The notes: generated by a model from the letters alone, not told the origin. 57,521 bases of DNA from Gymnopus androsaceus JB14 (GCA_009733575.1 ML769742.1:7175-64695), one strand, 5' to 3'. Positions 32,305 to 44,712 are shown, counted from the stretch's first letter. Numbers and translations: made by a program.

Positions 32305-33344
32305 CATCAGCAAAAATGGTCTGGGCCTGGGATAGCCTATAGGTTTGACCAAGATGACCTGGGCAACCTGGGCAACCTGGGTGACTTAGGCAACCTAGGA
32401 ATTTGCCCAAATCCTGATATCACTTGAGGGTGACTTAGGCTACCTAGGAATTTGCCCAAATCCTGATATCACCAGAGGGAGCCTCATTGCAGCCTGAGCA
32501 CAACCTGAAACTTGAGTGCAACCTGAACACAACCTGAGTACAACCTGAGGGAACCTGGGGCAGCCTGAAGAAGCCTGAGGAAGCTTGGGACAGCTTGAGA
32601 CACCTTGAGATTTATCTAGAACTAGGATTACAAGCTAAATCGCTTCAATAAACTATTACATTGAATTATAATGTGTATAAATATCATTAAAAGAACAGTA
32701 GACACCCCAATTATTGGAATTTATCTACATATAAGTGTGTAAAATAAGCATCCAAATAAGCGCCAAACCGTGTGGGCGCCTGTAGACTGCGTACAATTAA
32801 AAGTCTGTTGATGGGGTCAAATCAGATTCATCATGAAGTAACAGTCAACTTGATACATATGTCAGTATACTTGAACTTGAGTTAAAAATACTTAAGTGAG
32901 GTGTTCCGAGTCATAAGTTAAGGCTAGTAAAACATTAATGAGTCTCAAAAAATAAGTTCACCTTGAAATAAGTCAAATATCCATGAGTTTAATGAGGTAA
33001 TAAGGTTTCAGTAAGATAAATGTGGAAATTGAGCAAAAAGATACAGCTGAATAATAAAGTATGAGAATTATTTTTTGGCTTGTATAACTCAGCAGAAGTA
33101 TCCCTAGGTTACCTCAAGTTGCCTCAGGCTTCCTAGGCTTCCCTAGGCTTCCTTAGGCTTCCTCAGGTTTCCTCAGGTTTCCTCTGGCTCCCTCAGGACT
33201 CCTTCAAGAAGCCCAGGAATAAGGGGGTGGACTTATGAAAACCTCAGAGACCTAGGTGTCCTGGGTGTCCTGGGTGTCCTAGGAGACCTAGGTAGTCCTT
33301 AGGTGTCCTCAGGTCATCCAAGGCCCAGACCATTTTTGCTGATG
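32305..33344. mobile_element. CATCAGCAAAA-end element, copy B (1040 bp)
   Basis: Second copy of the element at 9013-10445. Ends, left CCTGAG array, AT-rich interior and right end are alignable base for base, with scattered transitions and small indels. The right 10-bp repeat zone (about 33120-33200) has only about eight degenerate units, against about 46 in copy A. The difference in unit number accounts for nearly all of the length difference. Confidence 0.85.
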
Positions 33345-33756
33345 AAACAGTTTCATCTGACTGAACAAATGCATCTGCAAGACCTTGGAGAGTAGGAGCT
33401 GAACTTTCTATGAGTGCATGTGATCATACCACAGAATCTAAGGCTTACCCTTTGTATTATTATGAAAATATACCAAGCACACGTTTTTGGTTTTCAGATC
33501 GATGCACAGTGAACAATCAAATGCGTTCCACAGAGTGACTTTCGATTCATATATTCCGCATAGCCCAACGAAGTGGTCCTGTTTATCAATGTAGGCAATT
33601 TTGGCAGTCTGTAGCTCTTTCAGCAGCTGACAAGCTAGACAAACACCAATCAGAAACCTGTAACGCTGAGAAAAGAAGAAGACTACACGTACCCATTCCC
33701 ATGAGTTTTCTATAATTCCAGTCCCCGTAATGAAGTTCAATAGTGTCAACTCGTTG
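33345..33756 (-). other. Coding-like minus-strand frame, unassigned
   Basis: The 33438-33749 minus frame has a plausible protein character (LACQLLKELQTAKIAYIDKQ, then VGLCGIYESKVTLWNAFDCS) but no domain, no convincing start and no link to the neighbouring fragment. It may be a piece of a disrupted gene. Confidence 0.25.
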
Positions 33757-34090
33757 TCATGGGTTCATCTGGCCAAGGAAACCCGATAGTTCCGCCATGG
33801 AAATGAGCGGTGTTTGGTTTGTACTTGTAGGAATAGAGAGGATTGCATTCAGGGACATGGTTGCGACAATGGCAAACTGGAATAATAAATCAGCCACTGC
33901 ATATGCGATGAGCAATGCAGGGATGATACGCCATAAAACGAGGAATAATATTCTTGCAGTAATAGCACATACTGTCGTAGGATAATATGAATGTAATCAT
34001 TTCAGACACCGTTACTAAATCAACTACCAGCCAAATTGCTGTGAGAGATCCGAGTTGTATCATAAATTTACTAGTACCTTCAGCAGCAGA
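33757..34090 (-). pseudogene. Truncated DUF6534-like membrane protein, C-terminal part
   Basis: Two exons joined by a 76-base GTATGT...GCAG intron encode FMIQLGSLTAIWLVVDLVTV and a second hydrophobic segment with FQFAIVATMSLNAILSIPT. This layout matches the last two membrane helices of basidiomycete DUF6534 proteins (an IQTGxLT helix, then a helix ending in SLNAR). The other five helices are missing, because the upstream side is immediately occupied by the EH-domain gene on the same strand. It is a fragment and not functional. Confidence 0.5.
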
Positions 34091-34104
34091 GCTGTATGTA
34101 CAAG

Positions 34105-35829
34105 TCATAACAACAAATCCAACTCATCCTCCGCCATTCCCATCCCCCCTCCGATCGGATTCGTAGGTTTCCGCGCAGGTAACGGAGGCGGCATCGACAT
34201 CGCACTGCCTAAATTCGTAGTACTACCGCTATTACTCGACATCGTACTAGTACGCGTCGGCGGTCTTGTAGGAAGTAAAGGAGGTGCCGGTAGCCCTGGT
34301 ATAGGTACCGGTGCTGGAGGCGTCCGCCGTAAACTTCCTGCAGAACGTACAGTTCTCAGCCCAGGCACGTGGGTATGGGATAAGGTGTGTGAAGACGATG
34401 ATGAATGCGAGGAGGATGTACTTGGATTTCGCTGCATCGGTACCGGCATCTGAGGCCTCGAAGATGTCTTTGTCGGAGTCCGTGTCGATGTAGTCGAGGT
34501 TGACGATTTCCGACTCCGTGTTTTGGTCTTCACCAGCTCGGTACTCAACTCTGCATCGATTCTCCACATCCCCTTGACGAATGCTTCACGGTCGATGGAA
34601 CCGGTACGGGCTGGGTCGGATTGGAGCCTGTAAAGTGGGAAGAACGTTAGTTGAATCGGTTCGACGAAAACAAAGATTGCTCACCAAATCGCTCCCAACC
34701 TTTCGTTACCCAACCTCGACTTTGCCCATATGACACGTACGATTGGACCGGGAAGTTTATGGCTGTTAGCCTGTTCTCCTCCCGTATCTGGCGCCGCATC
34801 TTGCCCCTCCGGATCTGAAGTAACCAAATCAATCGACAAACCCCTCCATCCCTTGCGATCGCGAACTGAAGCGGGAGAGAGGAGTGCGGGCTTTGAACTC
34901 GAGGAGGAAAGTCCATTCAAAGTGAGGAGATTATAGTTTGCCAAATTGGCATCAAAGACTGCTTCGTATCGTTTTCGCGCGAGTGGAGGTATGGGAGTAG
35001 CCCGTGAGGAGCGATCTGGGGAATTTGAGTTGGAGTTGGGGGTCGATGAAGTGGGAAGAGCGGTAGGAAGTTTTAGGGCGGGTAGAGGGATAGGTTTATG
35101 AGAAGACGGCTGAGAAGGATGTTTGGGTTTATACGCCACATACGACGGAGGGTATCCGTTGCTGGGAGTAATTAAACTAGCTGTACTCGCTGTGCTGGCG
35201 ATCGAAGATCGATCTGAGGCTGAACCGACAGGAGCAGAAGATGGAGGTGGCGGAGCAGGTCTCCTGCCAATGGATGAGGAGGTAGAGGGTATAGAAGAAG
35301 AGGACGAAGTAGCCGATCTGGTTGGGATTGGTGGAGGATTCTTCTGCTTCGTCTGGTTCCAATCAGCCGTTAACCGCGCCACAGCACCAGGACTACCAAA
35401 TGAAGTCGTAGAATCGACATCTTCATACGGTTCTGATTCAAGAGATGCAGTGTCCTCTTCCTTTTCGGAAACGATAGCGATGGAATCCGTTGACAGGGAT
35501 ACAGAGTGGAAGGATGACACGGAAGATGCTGGTGCATGGTTTGATAAGGATGATGATGAGGTAGTTCTCGCTGGAAGCGGTGGCGCGAGTGACCCACCCA
35601 AGCCTACATTCACGTTGACCCAATCTTCTTCACTAGGTTCATGAGAACCGCTGCGGCCATTCAGCGTAGAATTTGGTCTCGTATTCGACTCGGACGGAAG
35701 CTTGGAATTCGATATGTTCGAATTTCTGGATGGTCTGGATGCGCTGCTATTTTCTGAGTGGGATTCAAACGCTTTTATTCGAGAGAGGACTGAGGATCCA
35801 AAGATCAAGTCAGAGTCATCTTCTGCCAT
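34105..35829 (-). CDS. EH-domain protein, Irs4/Tax4-like
   Basis: Two exons (34685-35829 and 34105-34627 on the minus strand) with a 57-base GTGAGC...TTACAG intron give 555 residues. The ATG at 35829 starts MAEDDSDLIFGSS. The first 290 residues are low-complexity Ser/Pro-rich with PPLPARTT and PPPIPTR SH3-type ligands. A single EH domain follows (about 300-400): RKRYEAVFDANLANYNLL, then LPGPIVRVIWAKSRLGNERL and, across the intron, LQSDPARTGSIDREAFVKGM with WRID. The tail is again Ser/Pro-rich and contains PPPLPARK. In yeast, Irs4 and Tax4 use such a domain to regulate phosphoinositide levels and autophagy. The equivalent role here is inferred from the family. Intact. Confidence 0.85.
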
Positions 35830-36455
35830 GGATGATGAGGGTGAAGAATGGGTCACCCACGTGGTACCAAGCGCCGGCTGCCACTTCAGCGCTTCAGACG
35901 CAAGAATAGGCGCTCACATCAACTTGAACTATTTTGGCTTTTCCTTGATTTGGCTTTTCCATTTTGGCTTTTCCTTGAAACTTCTCCTTCCTTTCCGTAG
36001 CGGGAACTCTAGAGGCACCACACCGGGCGCCGTTCAGCACTTAGACCAGAGGGGAACTTCGATTGGTATAACTCGATCAAAATTCTCTGGGATCTGCAAA
36101 CCTGTACACTTTCTTGACCATTTGCTCTCCGTTCCGTCACAGCTTGGACCCACGAACTTTTTCTCTTCAAGCCGGATTGAAAGCCATGCATCTTTCAATT
36201 TATCTTGGAACTTTTCATTGCAGATCAGCTGAGCTGCAGGAGGCCATAGGCGAGGTAATAAAGTCAATTCAAACTCGGAGCGGTGAATCGAGTTTCGACG
36301 CTTCTGCTTCTGGCTCGTTCCTGTGGTGCAATGAAAGGGTGCCATGAGTGAAATCACTGCCTCATACCCATCTGCAGAAATTCGTATCCCAGCATTATCT
36401 CCCCGTTCTCACATTACTTATACATAACTCGTATCAGAGTTGGCGACGATTATCA
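35830..36455. promoter_or_regulatory. Divergent intergenic region between the EH gene and P450
   Basis: Shared 5' region of two divergent genes. It contains three TTTTGGCTTTTCC units at 35932-35985 and pyrimidine-rich tracts before the P450 start. A 107-codon minus-strand open frame (36034-36357) lies here, but it has no domain and I do not call it. Confidence 0.4.
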
Positions 36456-38700
36456 ATGTCTCTACTCGAACTTGTCAATCTCCTTGCTTTAGGGCTATTC
36501 GTGTTCTTGGCACGTCGCGCTTGGATTCGTTCACAAACTCCCTTTCCACTTCCTCCTGGTCCCAAAGGATGGCCAATTGTAGGGAATATATTTGATGTAC
36601 CAAAAGACAAGCAACTCCATATAGCTTACATGGAGATGGGTCGCAAATACGGTTTGTACTGCTTTGATTTATGAGGGTCAGGGTACCGATATCCCTAGGG
36701 AACGATTTGCTATACCTGAACATGGCTGGAACGTCATTGTTGATTCTCAACTCCGAGGAGGTTGCGAATGACCTTTTCGTCGAAAGGTCCACATTGTATT
36801 CCAATAGGTGAGCGGGTTTGGTTTATAGTTTCAACACCACTGACTCCGGTTTCGACTTTACAGACCGGATTTCCCGATGCTTTTCCTGTGAGTACGAGTA
36901 CTGGCACAGTTGATAGTTGTGAGGATGAGGCGGGCTGGACCCATAACAGGTCCGTGCTAAGAGATGATCCCAAAGGGCGAACCTCGGTGGCGCGAGGGAG
37001 GAGTCAATATTATTTCCGCACTGTCGCTTAACTCACAGAATCCCTTAGCATGGGGTGGGAGTTCAATGTTGGGCTTTTTCCTTACGGCGATCGATGGCGA
37101 AGTGAGTAGGCATCCTCACAACCAGATTCCTGACTAAATGTATGGCTTTAGAGTCGCGAGCACTCTTCACACAGCAGTTCTCTCCATCGAATCTCAAGAC
37201 CTTCCAGAAACCTCTCTTGCAAGAAAGTACGTATGTGTTCTTAAAGAAACTCCTCGACACGCCAAAAGAATTTGAGCATCATATCCGTTTGTGCGGTCCA
37301 AACTTCGGTGCTAGACTGTGTTGTTGATTTCACCCTGTAGTTTTACCGGCGGAACCATCATCTCTTCAGTATATGGTATTTCTTTCGATGATCCTCGGCA
37401 TGAATCTTATCTTGCGCTTGCAAAACATATCAACCAAGCATTCGGGGAAGCTGGAATACCCGGGACGTATCTTGTGGATACCTTTCCCATGTTAAAATAC
37501 ATTCCAGAATGGTTTCCCGGTGCGGGATTTAAGAGGAAGGCGGCATACGAGAGGGGCTTTGTTCAGCGAATGTACAATGAACCCGTGGAATTCGTCAAGA
37601 GGAATATGGTATCTATCGTCTTCGGATTTCACATAGAATAATGCTGACCACAAGCTTTGCATGTGCTAGGCAAGTGGTACCGCCAAGTCCTGTGTTGTCT
37701 CCCGAGCGCTAGAGGAGATGCAGGATGATGGGGGATGGTCAGAAGAGAAGGAAGAGATAATGAAAATGGTTTCAGCGACCATGTATGCTGGTAAGATTTC
37801 AGATGAAAGACTTGGGAGTCGTGAAATAATTATCTATTCTTTCATAGCTGGAGCAGATACGGTAAGCGACTCTCAATCCAACTGTATTGTGATTCCGATT
37901 ATTTAGACCTCTGCGACTCTCACCATCATCCTTCTCGCATTAGTCCGGGACACGGACATTATGAAGAAAGGCCAAGCTGCAGTAGAAGCGGTCGTGGGGC
38001 TTGATAGGCTTCCTGATTTTGGCGATGAAGGGAGAATTCCTTATGTTGATGCTCTAATAATGGAGGGATTGCGATGGAGACCTATCACGCCACTTGGTGC
38101 GTCTCTTGGCGTATTCTACTTGTGATTCTGACAAGCTATGCATGATAGGTGTACCGCATCATACGGTCAGTGCAGATACCTACAGAGGATATTATATTCC
38201 TGCCCATACCGTCGTTATTGGAAATACCTGGTAAGTATCAACGTTTGCTGATTTTTATTTCGCTATGACGCTTAGCACCCGCTCATTCCAGGGCATTCCT
38301 TCACAATCCTGATACCTACGGCGAAGACGTAACCCAATTCCGCCCCGAGCGCTTTCTCAATCCAGATGGAACACTCAATAGCAAGGTCCCCTACCCAGAC
38401 GCGGCATTTGGTTTTGGAAGGCGCGTATGTCCTGGGAAGGCTTTCGCGCAGAGTGCGCTTTGGCTTGCAGTTGCTTCGCTTCTGGCTTGTTTCGATTTTG
38501 GCAAAGTTTTCGATGAAGATGGTGTAGCCATTGAACCAAGCACGGATTGCATTGATGGACTTTTGCTGTATGTCGTCTTTCTTTTTTGTACAGCTCCAGC
38601 TCACCTTTTAAGGCGTCCTCCTCCGTATGAATGCACCATCACGCCGCGGTCGAAAGCGATGGAAGGATTGATCAGACAGAGCTTCGAACGACACATTTGA
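36456..38700 (+). CDS. Cytochrome P450 monooxygenase A of a tandem triplet, intact
   Basis: Twelve exons (first 36456-36651, last 38613-38700) give 519 residues; all introns are GT-AG. N-terminal anchor MSLLELVNLLALGLFVFLA, hinge FPLPPGPKGWP, YLNMAGTSLL, PYGDRWR (C-helix), I-helix AGADTTSATL with the intron splitting the two Thr codons, ExxR as EGLR, FRPERF and the heme loop FGFGRRVCPGKAFA. It is similar to the CYP64-type group. It is clearly a duplicate of the genes at 42284 and 45430, with the same exon pattern, and is the most divergent of the three. It keeps GTGAGC at the donor after exon 2, where the other two have GCTAGC. All catalytic landmarks are intact; substrate unknown. Confidence 0.9.
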
Positions 38701-38785
38701 CTATCTCAATACTCAGTGTAAAGTTAATACCTCTTGATATTCTCCATATGTTATCATCATTCTGGCCATTGGCCCTGTTGACATT

Positions 38786-38882
38786 GCCCGCCTAGCTCAA
38801 TCGGATAGAGCGTCAGACTCTTATATCAACGGGTTCTAAGGTGGCAATCTGAAGGCTGCGAGTTCGACCCTCGCGGTGGGCT
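38786..38882 (+). tRNA. tRNA-Lys (CTT) with 23-base intron
   Basis: Acceptor GCCCGCC pairs with GGTGGGC. The D arm is GCTC/GAGC. The anticodon stem TCAGA/TCTGA encloses loop CTCTTAA after removal of the intron at about 38824-38846, located one base 3' of the anticodon CTT (38820-38822). The T arm is GCGAG-TTCGACC-CTCGC. All stems pair. It sits 86 bases after the P450 stop. The intron position is the canonical one for nuclear tRNA introns. Confidence 0.93.
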
Positions 38883-39425
38883 ACTTTCGTTTTTGGTCAT
38901 AGTCCGACCGCTCTAAGAATTTAACCCCCTTTCTAAATACAACCTATATCCCAACTAATCATCTCTCCTTACCGTCCATGCTCCGACCAACTTGTGATTA
39001 TTCCTCTGCTCCACGTTGAATTCACTACCAGGGAAAAACGAGGTCACCGTTGAGTTGAATGATTATTACCATTATAGTTCGGAACTGGGCCATGACCTAA
39101 ACAAGGGATACCGAACTGCATACCAAGTATGATAAGAGCAACTTAGAGGAAGAAAAGAGCAGTAAACAGTAAACAGGAAGAAAAGCAAGCAAAGTGACTC
39201 AATTTTCTGACGGGATGTCAATCTGCGAGTAGAAACGGGAGGTCAGAAAGTCAAAATCGAAAACCCAAGGCAAGAAACCAACCTGAGTACCACCGCATCG
39301 TACCGCATCTTGAGTAGGCACCAACGATATATCGTATCATCGCTTTCTCTTTTTCTGTTCACAAATACATAAACTGACCTCCGTACCCTCCTCCCGCTTC
39401 GCGCCTCCTACCTCCAATGCATTTC
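38883..39425. other. Intergenic
   Basis: Between the tRNA and the 3' end of the minus-strand monooxygenase pseudogene. Includes purine-rich AAGAAAAG stretches near 39140-39190. No gene recognised. Confidence 0.4.
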
Positions 39426-41263
39426 TCACATCTTCTTTGTCAAAAGCAACTTTGCCTCACTCACCCATACTTTGGCGAGAGCGGAAGTGGCGAATTCAGA
39501 GAACATGAATGATTCGATGCCGATGCTCACTGTGAAATGCACTGAATTTGAAAGTGATGAGAGATGAGAGGTGAAGAGGTGTGGGGAGATGTAATTTATG
39601 AGGAATAAACAGACACCGATATGAAGATACTCACTATTGATAAACCCAATCGTCGGTTCCTCAATGTAGAACAAATCCAGGTGCAGTGCACCTCGTCTGC
39701 AACCTCCAATTGGGATGGTCTCATGAGATCCATCGTGGTATTGCGGTAAGAAGGGGAACGCGTATCGAGATCCTGGGAGGCTGAGGTTCGGCGCAGAGAG
39801 GAGAGAGGAGGAAGCCCTTACTCACCAGTAGCTAGTATAATCCTGTTGACAACTATAAATGAAAATCAGCGCGCGCACAACGTGAAAAGCAAGGCTTTAA
39901 GAGGCACGCGCATCGTTCCATTCTTCAGATCGACAACTCCCGTTCGTATACCTGAATCCGAATCAGAGTCATGATCAGGAGGGGATGAAATAATTTGATC
40001 TCCTCAACGATTGATACATTTCTGGATATTCTAGAGATACATCTTCCTTGTTTCTCGAAAGACGGAGTCTATGATGGGTGAGCGTATGTGGGACGACAAA
40101 CGAACTAGGTTCACCTTCATTCAGCCTTACACCCAAAAACACGTTAATCTCGGCTGCGCGCGCGCCAGCGATATCCTCAGCAATCTCCGATTTGCTCACT
40201 AAACCACCTACGATCAGTACATTCTGGTTCGCATTTTAATTGGAAGTAAACTCCTCTGAACGACGATATTGCCTCGAGCGAGTTACCAAATAACTACTAC
40301 TTCGCCGATTCTTCAAGGCCGGGAATTCATGGTACGTTAGGGGCGGAGAAACGTCCTGTGTCGATAATAATAGCATCGAAATCCTGCCAATGATGAATTG
40401 GCAGTACTTGAATAAGACCAAGTTGGTTGGGTTGTATACTAAGTCTAACCTCCGTTCACCATCAAATCCCACAGGAGGTCCCATTATGAATGAATTGTCG
40501 TAAGAGAAGGGTCCATCCAGCTTCGACTTTGGCTCCGTTGAAAAAGTTGTAACGCTTTTGGGCACTCTCAACGTGGGTGTTATACGAAGCATTGGGACTG
40601 TTGTCGTTACTGTTAGCTCCATGGAGGGATGCGAACGTACGGATGTAGCGTTGGAGGTGGTTTTGAGCTAGGGCTGAAGAAGAGAGAGAGAGGAGTCGTG
40701 GATACACCAGGAGCGGAAGCCTAGGCATACCTGTCTGGCCAGAGCAATTCTCTGATCTAGCAATGGCACGGTGGCAGAAAAAGTAAATCACCCAAACCTC
40801 TTGATTTTGCTCAACCAACATTAGCATCTAATCCACTCGTAAAGAATCTCAGTCAAACACACCTGTGGTACAGTAGACTTTAATGAGTACCAAATCGGCT
40901 TTGGTGCTCTACGGTCTTTTCTCCTCACATCTATCACTTCAGAATCAAGCCCGTCCACTGATTCTTCCTCATACGGCAATCGCAGTGACATGTTTTCTGG
41001 CGGGAGATGCGGTCGACAATCCGCGACAGAGGGATCAAGATTGGGTACAAGTGCGTTTAACGGGACTTGATCTGTGTAATGCCAGTCTTCGCCAGGTACA
41101 GAACCTCGTTCAAAGATGCGGATTTGGTACCCCATGCGAGCAAATTCGCGTTAGGCGACAAGACCACTGTTGGAGACCAAAAATCAGAATTGTAGAGATT
41201 ACAGAAAGGAATAAAACGCACCCTGAGCCTGCGCCTACGATTGCTACTTTGTGTATCGGCCAT
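39426..41263 (-). pseudogene. Flavin-containing (FAD/NADPH) monooxygenase, dead
   Basis: Remnant of a class B flavoprotein monooxygenase. The FAD-binding GxGxxG strand VAIVGAGSG (41215-41250) is followed by an intron and then LVA, an in-frame TAA, and REFARMGYQIRIFERGSVPG. Downstream pieces include KPIWYSLKSTVP, LQRYIRTFASLHGANSNDN, HSRQYRR-like SRQYRRSEEF and, at the C-terminus, FYIEEPTIGFIN and ALAKVWVSEAKL. The ATG at 41263 is one base out of frame with the FAD strand, and further frame changes occur in the middle. The NADPH-site GxGxxG is not visible; a VSKSEIAEDIA piece occupies its place. Dead by start-frame, nonsense and frameshift lesions. It sits between two P450 paralogs, consistent with a decayed tailoring-enzyme group. 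Confidence 0.75.
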
Positions 41264-41612
41264 TTGAATTGGTACTATGACTCGCCATTATCTTCAGTAT
41301 TGTATTGGAAAAATTGGTCATCATGCATCCTTTTGAATCGTCCATGATGGAAGAAGGGATGCCGCTCCTAAAACTCGCGGAGGACCGATTCTTGTTGAGC
41401 CTAATACGGAAACGAAGGGCCTTGGATTTGAGCAAGATAAACTTGATGGCAGTCACGAGTGTGACCTCGCATGACTTGACGCGACGCGTCTACCATCTCA
41501 TCTTCCTACTCGTTCCAGCTCGTTCCGAATCCCTGCTCTTAGTTCCAAGTTAATCTCGCTTATCCTTTTTCAAGCGCTTTAACTGCCATATTACGATGCG
41601 CTAACTGCAATA

Positions 41613-41635
41613 GGGCATAGACTTTCGTGACGTGG
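41613..41635 (+). promoter_or_regulatory. Conserved upstream box of P450 B (CTTTCGTGACGTGG core)
   Basis: A 23-base block identical to one at 45249-45271 upstream of P450 C. Its core CTTTCGTGACGTGG contains a TGACGTGG element of the type bound by bZIP factors. Here it is about 650 bases from the start codon, in P450 C about 160. Confidence 0.55.
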
Positions 41636-41739
41636 CAATTCCAGATGACCTCTCAGGCCTAGGCCCTTTGCAGACCCTGGTCGCGGTACCCGAGCCGGAC
41701 AAGAATGGCCTTATCTCATTTATTGGTCTCCTATATGTC

Positions 41740-42211
41740 CATCAAATACTTAGACTGTCTCCAAATGCGGAATAGAAGGCAAGTACACCGAATTCGCTGC
41801 ATTGCTAGAGGGATCTAAGAGGCCCTGAAATGCCCTGATAATGCCCTCGGACCATTAACTCTGGAGGTCATTTTCGGCGCATGCCAGCGATATTGGCCAG
41901 ATTTTGGCGGTATAGTATCCCAGCGTGTCCGACATTTTCGGACAGCAAAATGGCACGGGAATGCACATTTCTCAATTTTGGTGGTGGTTGGGCGAAAGAT
42001 GGCTTAGAGGGCATCAGACTTCAACCTCCAAAAGTCCAAAAGGATCGGAGCTCTTGGGGGACTTTCAGGCGCCCCCATCTTCGGCTAAGTTGCATGTCGT
42101 TCCAGTGTTTTACATAGGAATGCACTGAGCGAAACTTAATTAGACCGGACAGCGCGTTTCGGTGTGCCGCGTAGGTATCTTTTACGGACAATGGCAATGG
42201 CACCAGCTGAG
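41740..42211. mobile_element. Insertion of about 470 bp in the P450 B promoter
   Basis: Comparison with the P450 C upstream region shows the same order of elements (the 23-base block, CCTTATCTCATT, GGTC-CTATATG, then CATACTATATA and AGCTCATTAAATG). About 470 bases are added between CTATATG (to about 41739) and ACCATACTATATA (from about 42213). The added DNA has no coding capacity and no obvious inverted ends or target duplication, so its class is unknown. Confidence 0.55.
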
Positions 42212-42283
42212 ATCACCATACTATATATCTTGATTTGACTAGATTCCCAGTCTTCCCTCCCTCCCGCCGCCACAGCTCATTAA

Positions 42284-44595
42284 ATGTCTTCCTGGCAACT
42301 TATCAACCTCATAGCTTTAGCATTACTGATGCTCTTTGCTTGTCGTGTTTGGTTTCGCTCACAACATCCCTTTCCACTTCCTCCTGGGCCCAAAGGATGG
42401 CCAATTATAGGGAATATCTTTGATGTACCAAAAGAGAAATTCCACGTAGCTTATATGGAGATGAGTCGCAAATACGGTTCGTACTACTTTACTTTATGAG
42501 CTTCAGGGTACCGATATCCCTACCAGGGAGCGATTTACTATATCTGAACATGGCTGGAACGTCATTGTTGATTCTCAACTCGGAAGAGGCTGCGAATGAC
42601 CTTTTGGTTGAAAGGTCAACATTGTATTCCAATAGGCTAGCATTTTTGGTTTACTTCTAGTTTCAAAGTCACTGACTGAAAGATGTTTTCAACTTTACAG
42701 ACCGGATTTCCCAATGCTTTCCCTGTGAGTAGTGGTTTTCGCACAGTTCAGTGGTGGTTACGGGGATATCGCTGGGAGTTCTGCGCTGGAAAAAACAATC
42801 CCAAAGAGCGAGCATCGGCCGTGTTTGTGTTGAGGGCGAGCGAAGAGGATACGTTATTTGCTTTTCGTTCTTACAAATCTCCTAGCATGGGGTGGGATTT
42901 CAACTTCGCGTTTCTTCCTTACGGTAATCGATGGCGAAGTGAGTAGTTTCGCAGCGAACTATTATACAAGTTCAGCTTCCTAACCAGATGAATAATAGAG
43001 TCGCGGGCACTGTTCATGCAGCAGTTCTCAGCATCGAGTCTCGAGACGTGGCAGAAACCTATCTTGCAGGAAAGCATATACCTTTTCCTAAAGAAACTTC
43101 TCGACACGCCAAAAGAGTTCGAGGATCATATCCGTTTGTGCGTCCCAACTTCCAGTGCTAGATTGAGGTTAATTTCTCCCCTAGTCTTTCCGGCGGAACC
43201 ATAATCTCCTCGTTATATGGCATAAGCCCTTTGAACAACCCTCGGCATGGATATTTCCTCGAGCTTGCAAAGAAAGCTAATCTATCTGCCTCGGAAGCTG
43301 GGATACCCGGGACGTATCTTGTGGATAATATACCTCTTTTAAAACATATTCCAGAATGGTTCCCCGGTGCGACATTCAAGAGAAAGGCGGCATACGAGAG
43401 GGGATTAGTTCAGCGAATGTACAGTGAACCCGTGGACTTCGTCAAGAGAAATATGGTAATGTATTCGGATCCGGGATTTTACATAGAATGATGATCACGA
43501 ACCTTGTATACTAGGCAAGCGGTACCGCAAAGTCCTGTGCTATTTCTCGAGCGCTACAGGAGATGCAGGACGACGGGGGATGGTCGGAAGAGAAGGAGAA
43601 TTTCTTAAAGATGGCTTTGGGTGCTGCCTATTCAGGTGAGAAAAAGTTCAGGCGTTGTACAAATCAATCCTGATTCTTTATAGCTGGATCCGACACGGTA
43701 AGCGTCTCTCAGTACAACTGGCAACTGCGTCACTACACAAAGCGACTGCGATACCGATCATCATACGTATTTAGATTTCTGTAACCCTCACCGTCATCGT
43801 TCTAGCATTAGTCCGGAATTACGAGATTCTACAGAAAGGAAAAACTGCTGTAGATGCGGTTGTGGGTCCCGATCGTCTTCCCAATTTTGGCGATGAAGGA
43901 AAAATTCCTTACGTGGATGCTCTAATAATGGAGGCACTGCGATGGAGGCCTGTTGCGCCACTTGGTACGTCTCTGGGCCAATCATAGCCTATATGCATTT
44001 GGTGAATAATTTCCATAAGCAATGCCGCATCATACGGTCAGTGCAGATATCTATAAGGGATATTATATACCTTCCCATACAATCGTTTTCGCAAATTGCT
44101 GGTTAGTATTGAATGTTCACTAATTTCAATTTTTCGCTTCGCTGCTCAAACCTGCTCTCATTCCAGGGCATTTCTTCAAAATCCCATCACCTATGGCGAA
44201 GACGTAACCCAATTTCGCCCCGAGCGCTTTCTCAATCCAGATGGAACACTCAATAGCAAAGTCCCTTACCCAGACGCGGCATTCGGTTTTGGAAGACGCG
44301 TGTGCCCTGGGAAGGCTTTCGCACAATGCTCTCTTTGGCTTGCAGTTGCTTCGTTACTAGTTTGTTTTGATTTCTCCAGGGCATTGGATAAAGATGGCGT
44401 AGAAATTGATCCAAGCACGGATTTCATGGACGGGATCTTGTCGTAGGCTGCTGTTATTTCTCCTGAATGGACAGAACTAATCGTCTAAAATTAAATCATT
44501 TCAGATTCCCTCCTCCTTTCGAATGTAGCATCACGCCACGATCGAAAACGGCAGAAGGGTTGATTAGAGAGAACTACGAACGGCAGATTTCATGA
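42284..44595 (+). CDS. Cytochrome P450 monooxygenase B of the tandem triplet
   Basis: Same exon layout as P450 A. MSSWQLINLIALALLMLFA anchor, FPLPPGPKGWP hinge, YLNMAGTSLL, PYGNRWR, I-helix AGSDTISVTL, EALRWRP (ExxR), FRPERF and FGFGRRVCPGKAFA. The C-terminus ends ENYERQIS at a TGA at 44593. The residue after AGSDT is Ile rather than the usual Thr/Ser, which could affect oxygen activation. The intron after exon 2 begins GC (AG|GCTAGC) rather than GT. TATA-like CATACTATATATC lies 60 bases before the ATG. No stop or frame break seen. The closest relative in the window is P450 C. Confidence 0.85.
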
Positions 44596-44712
44596 TTATT
44601 ACTGTACAAACTAGGTGTATTCATCGCTTGGTAAAGAAAATCCGAGTATTGGGTTAGTCGAGCTCTTCCTTTGCTGACATCCTTCCAATACTGGTGATTC
44701 TTAGCTGCCGCG

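Noticed and set aside
35123..35644. 173-codon plus-strand open frame
   Set aside because: Antisense shadow of the Ser/Pro-rich part of the EH-domain gene.
36034..36357. 107-codon minus-strand open frame between the EH gene and P450 A
   Set aside because: No domain and no conserved features; it lies in a divergent promoter region.
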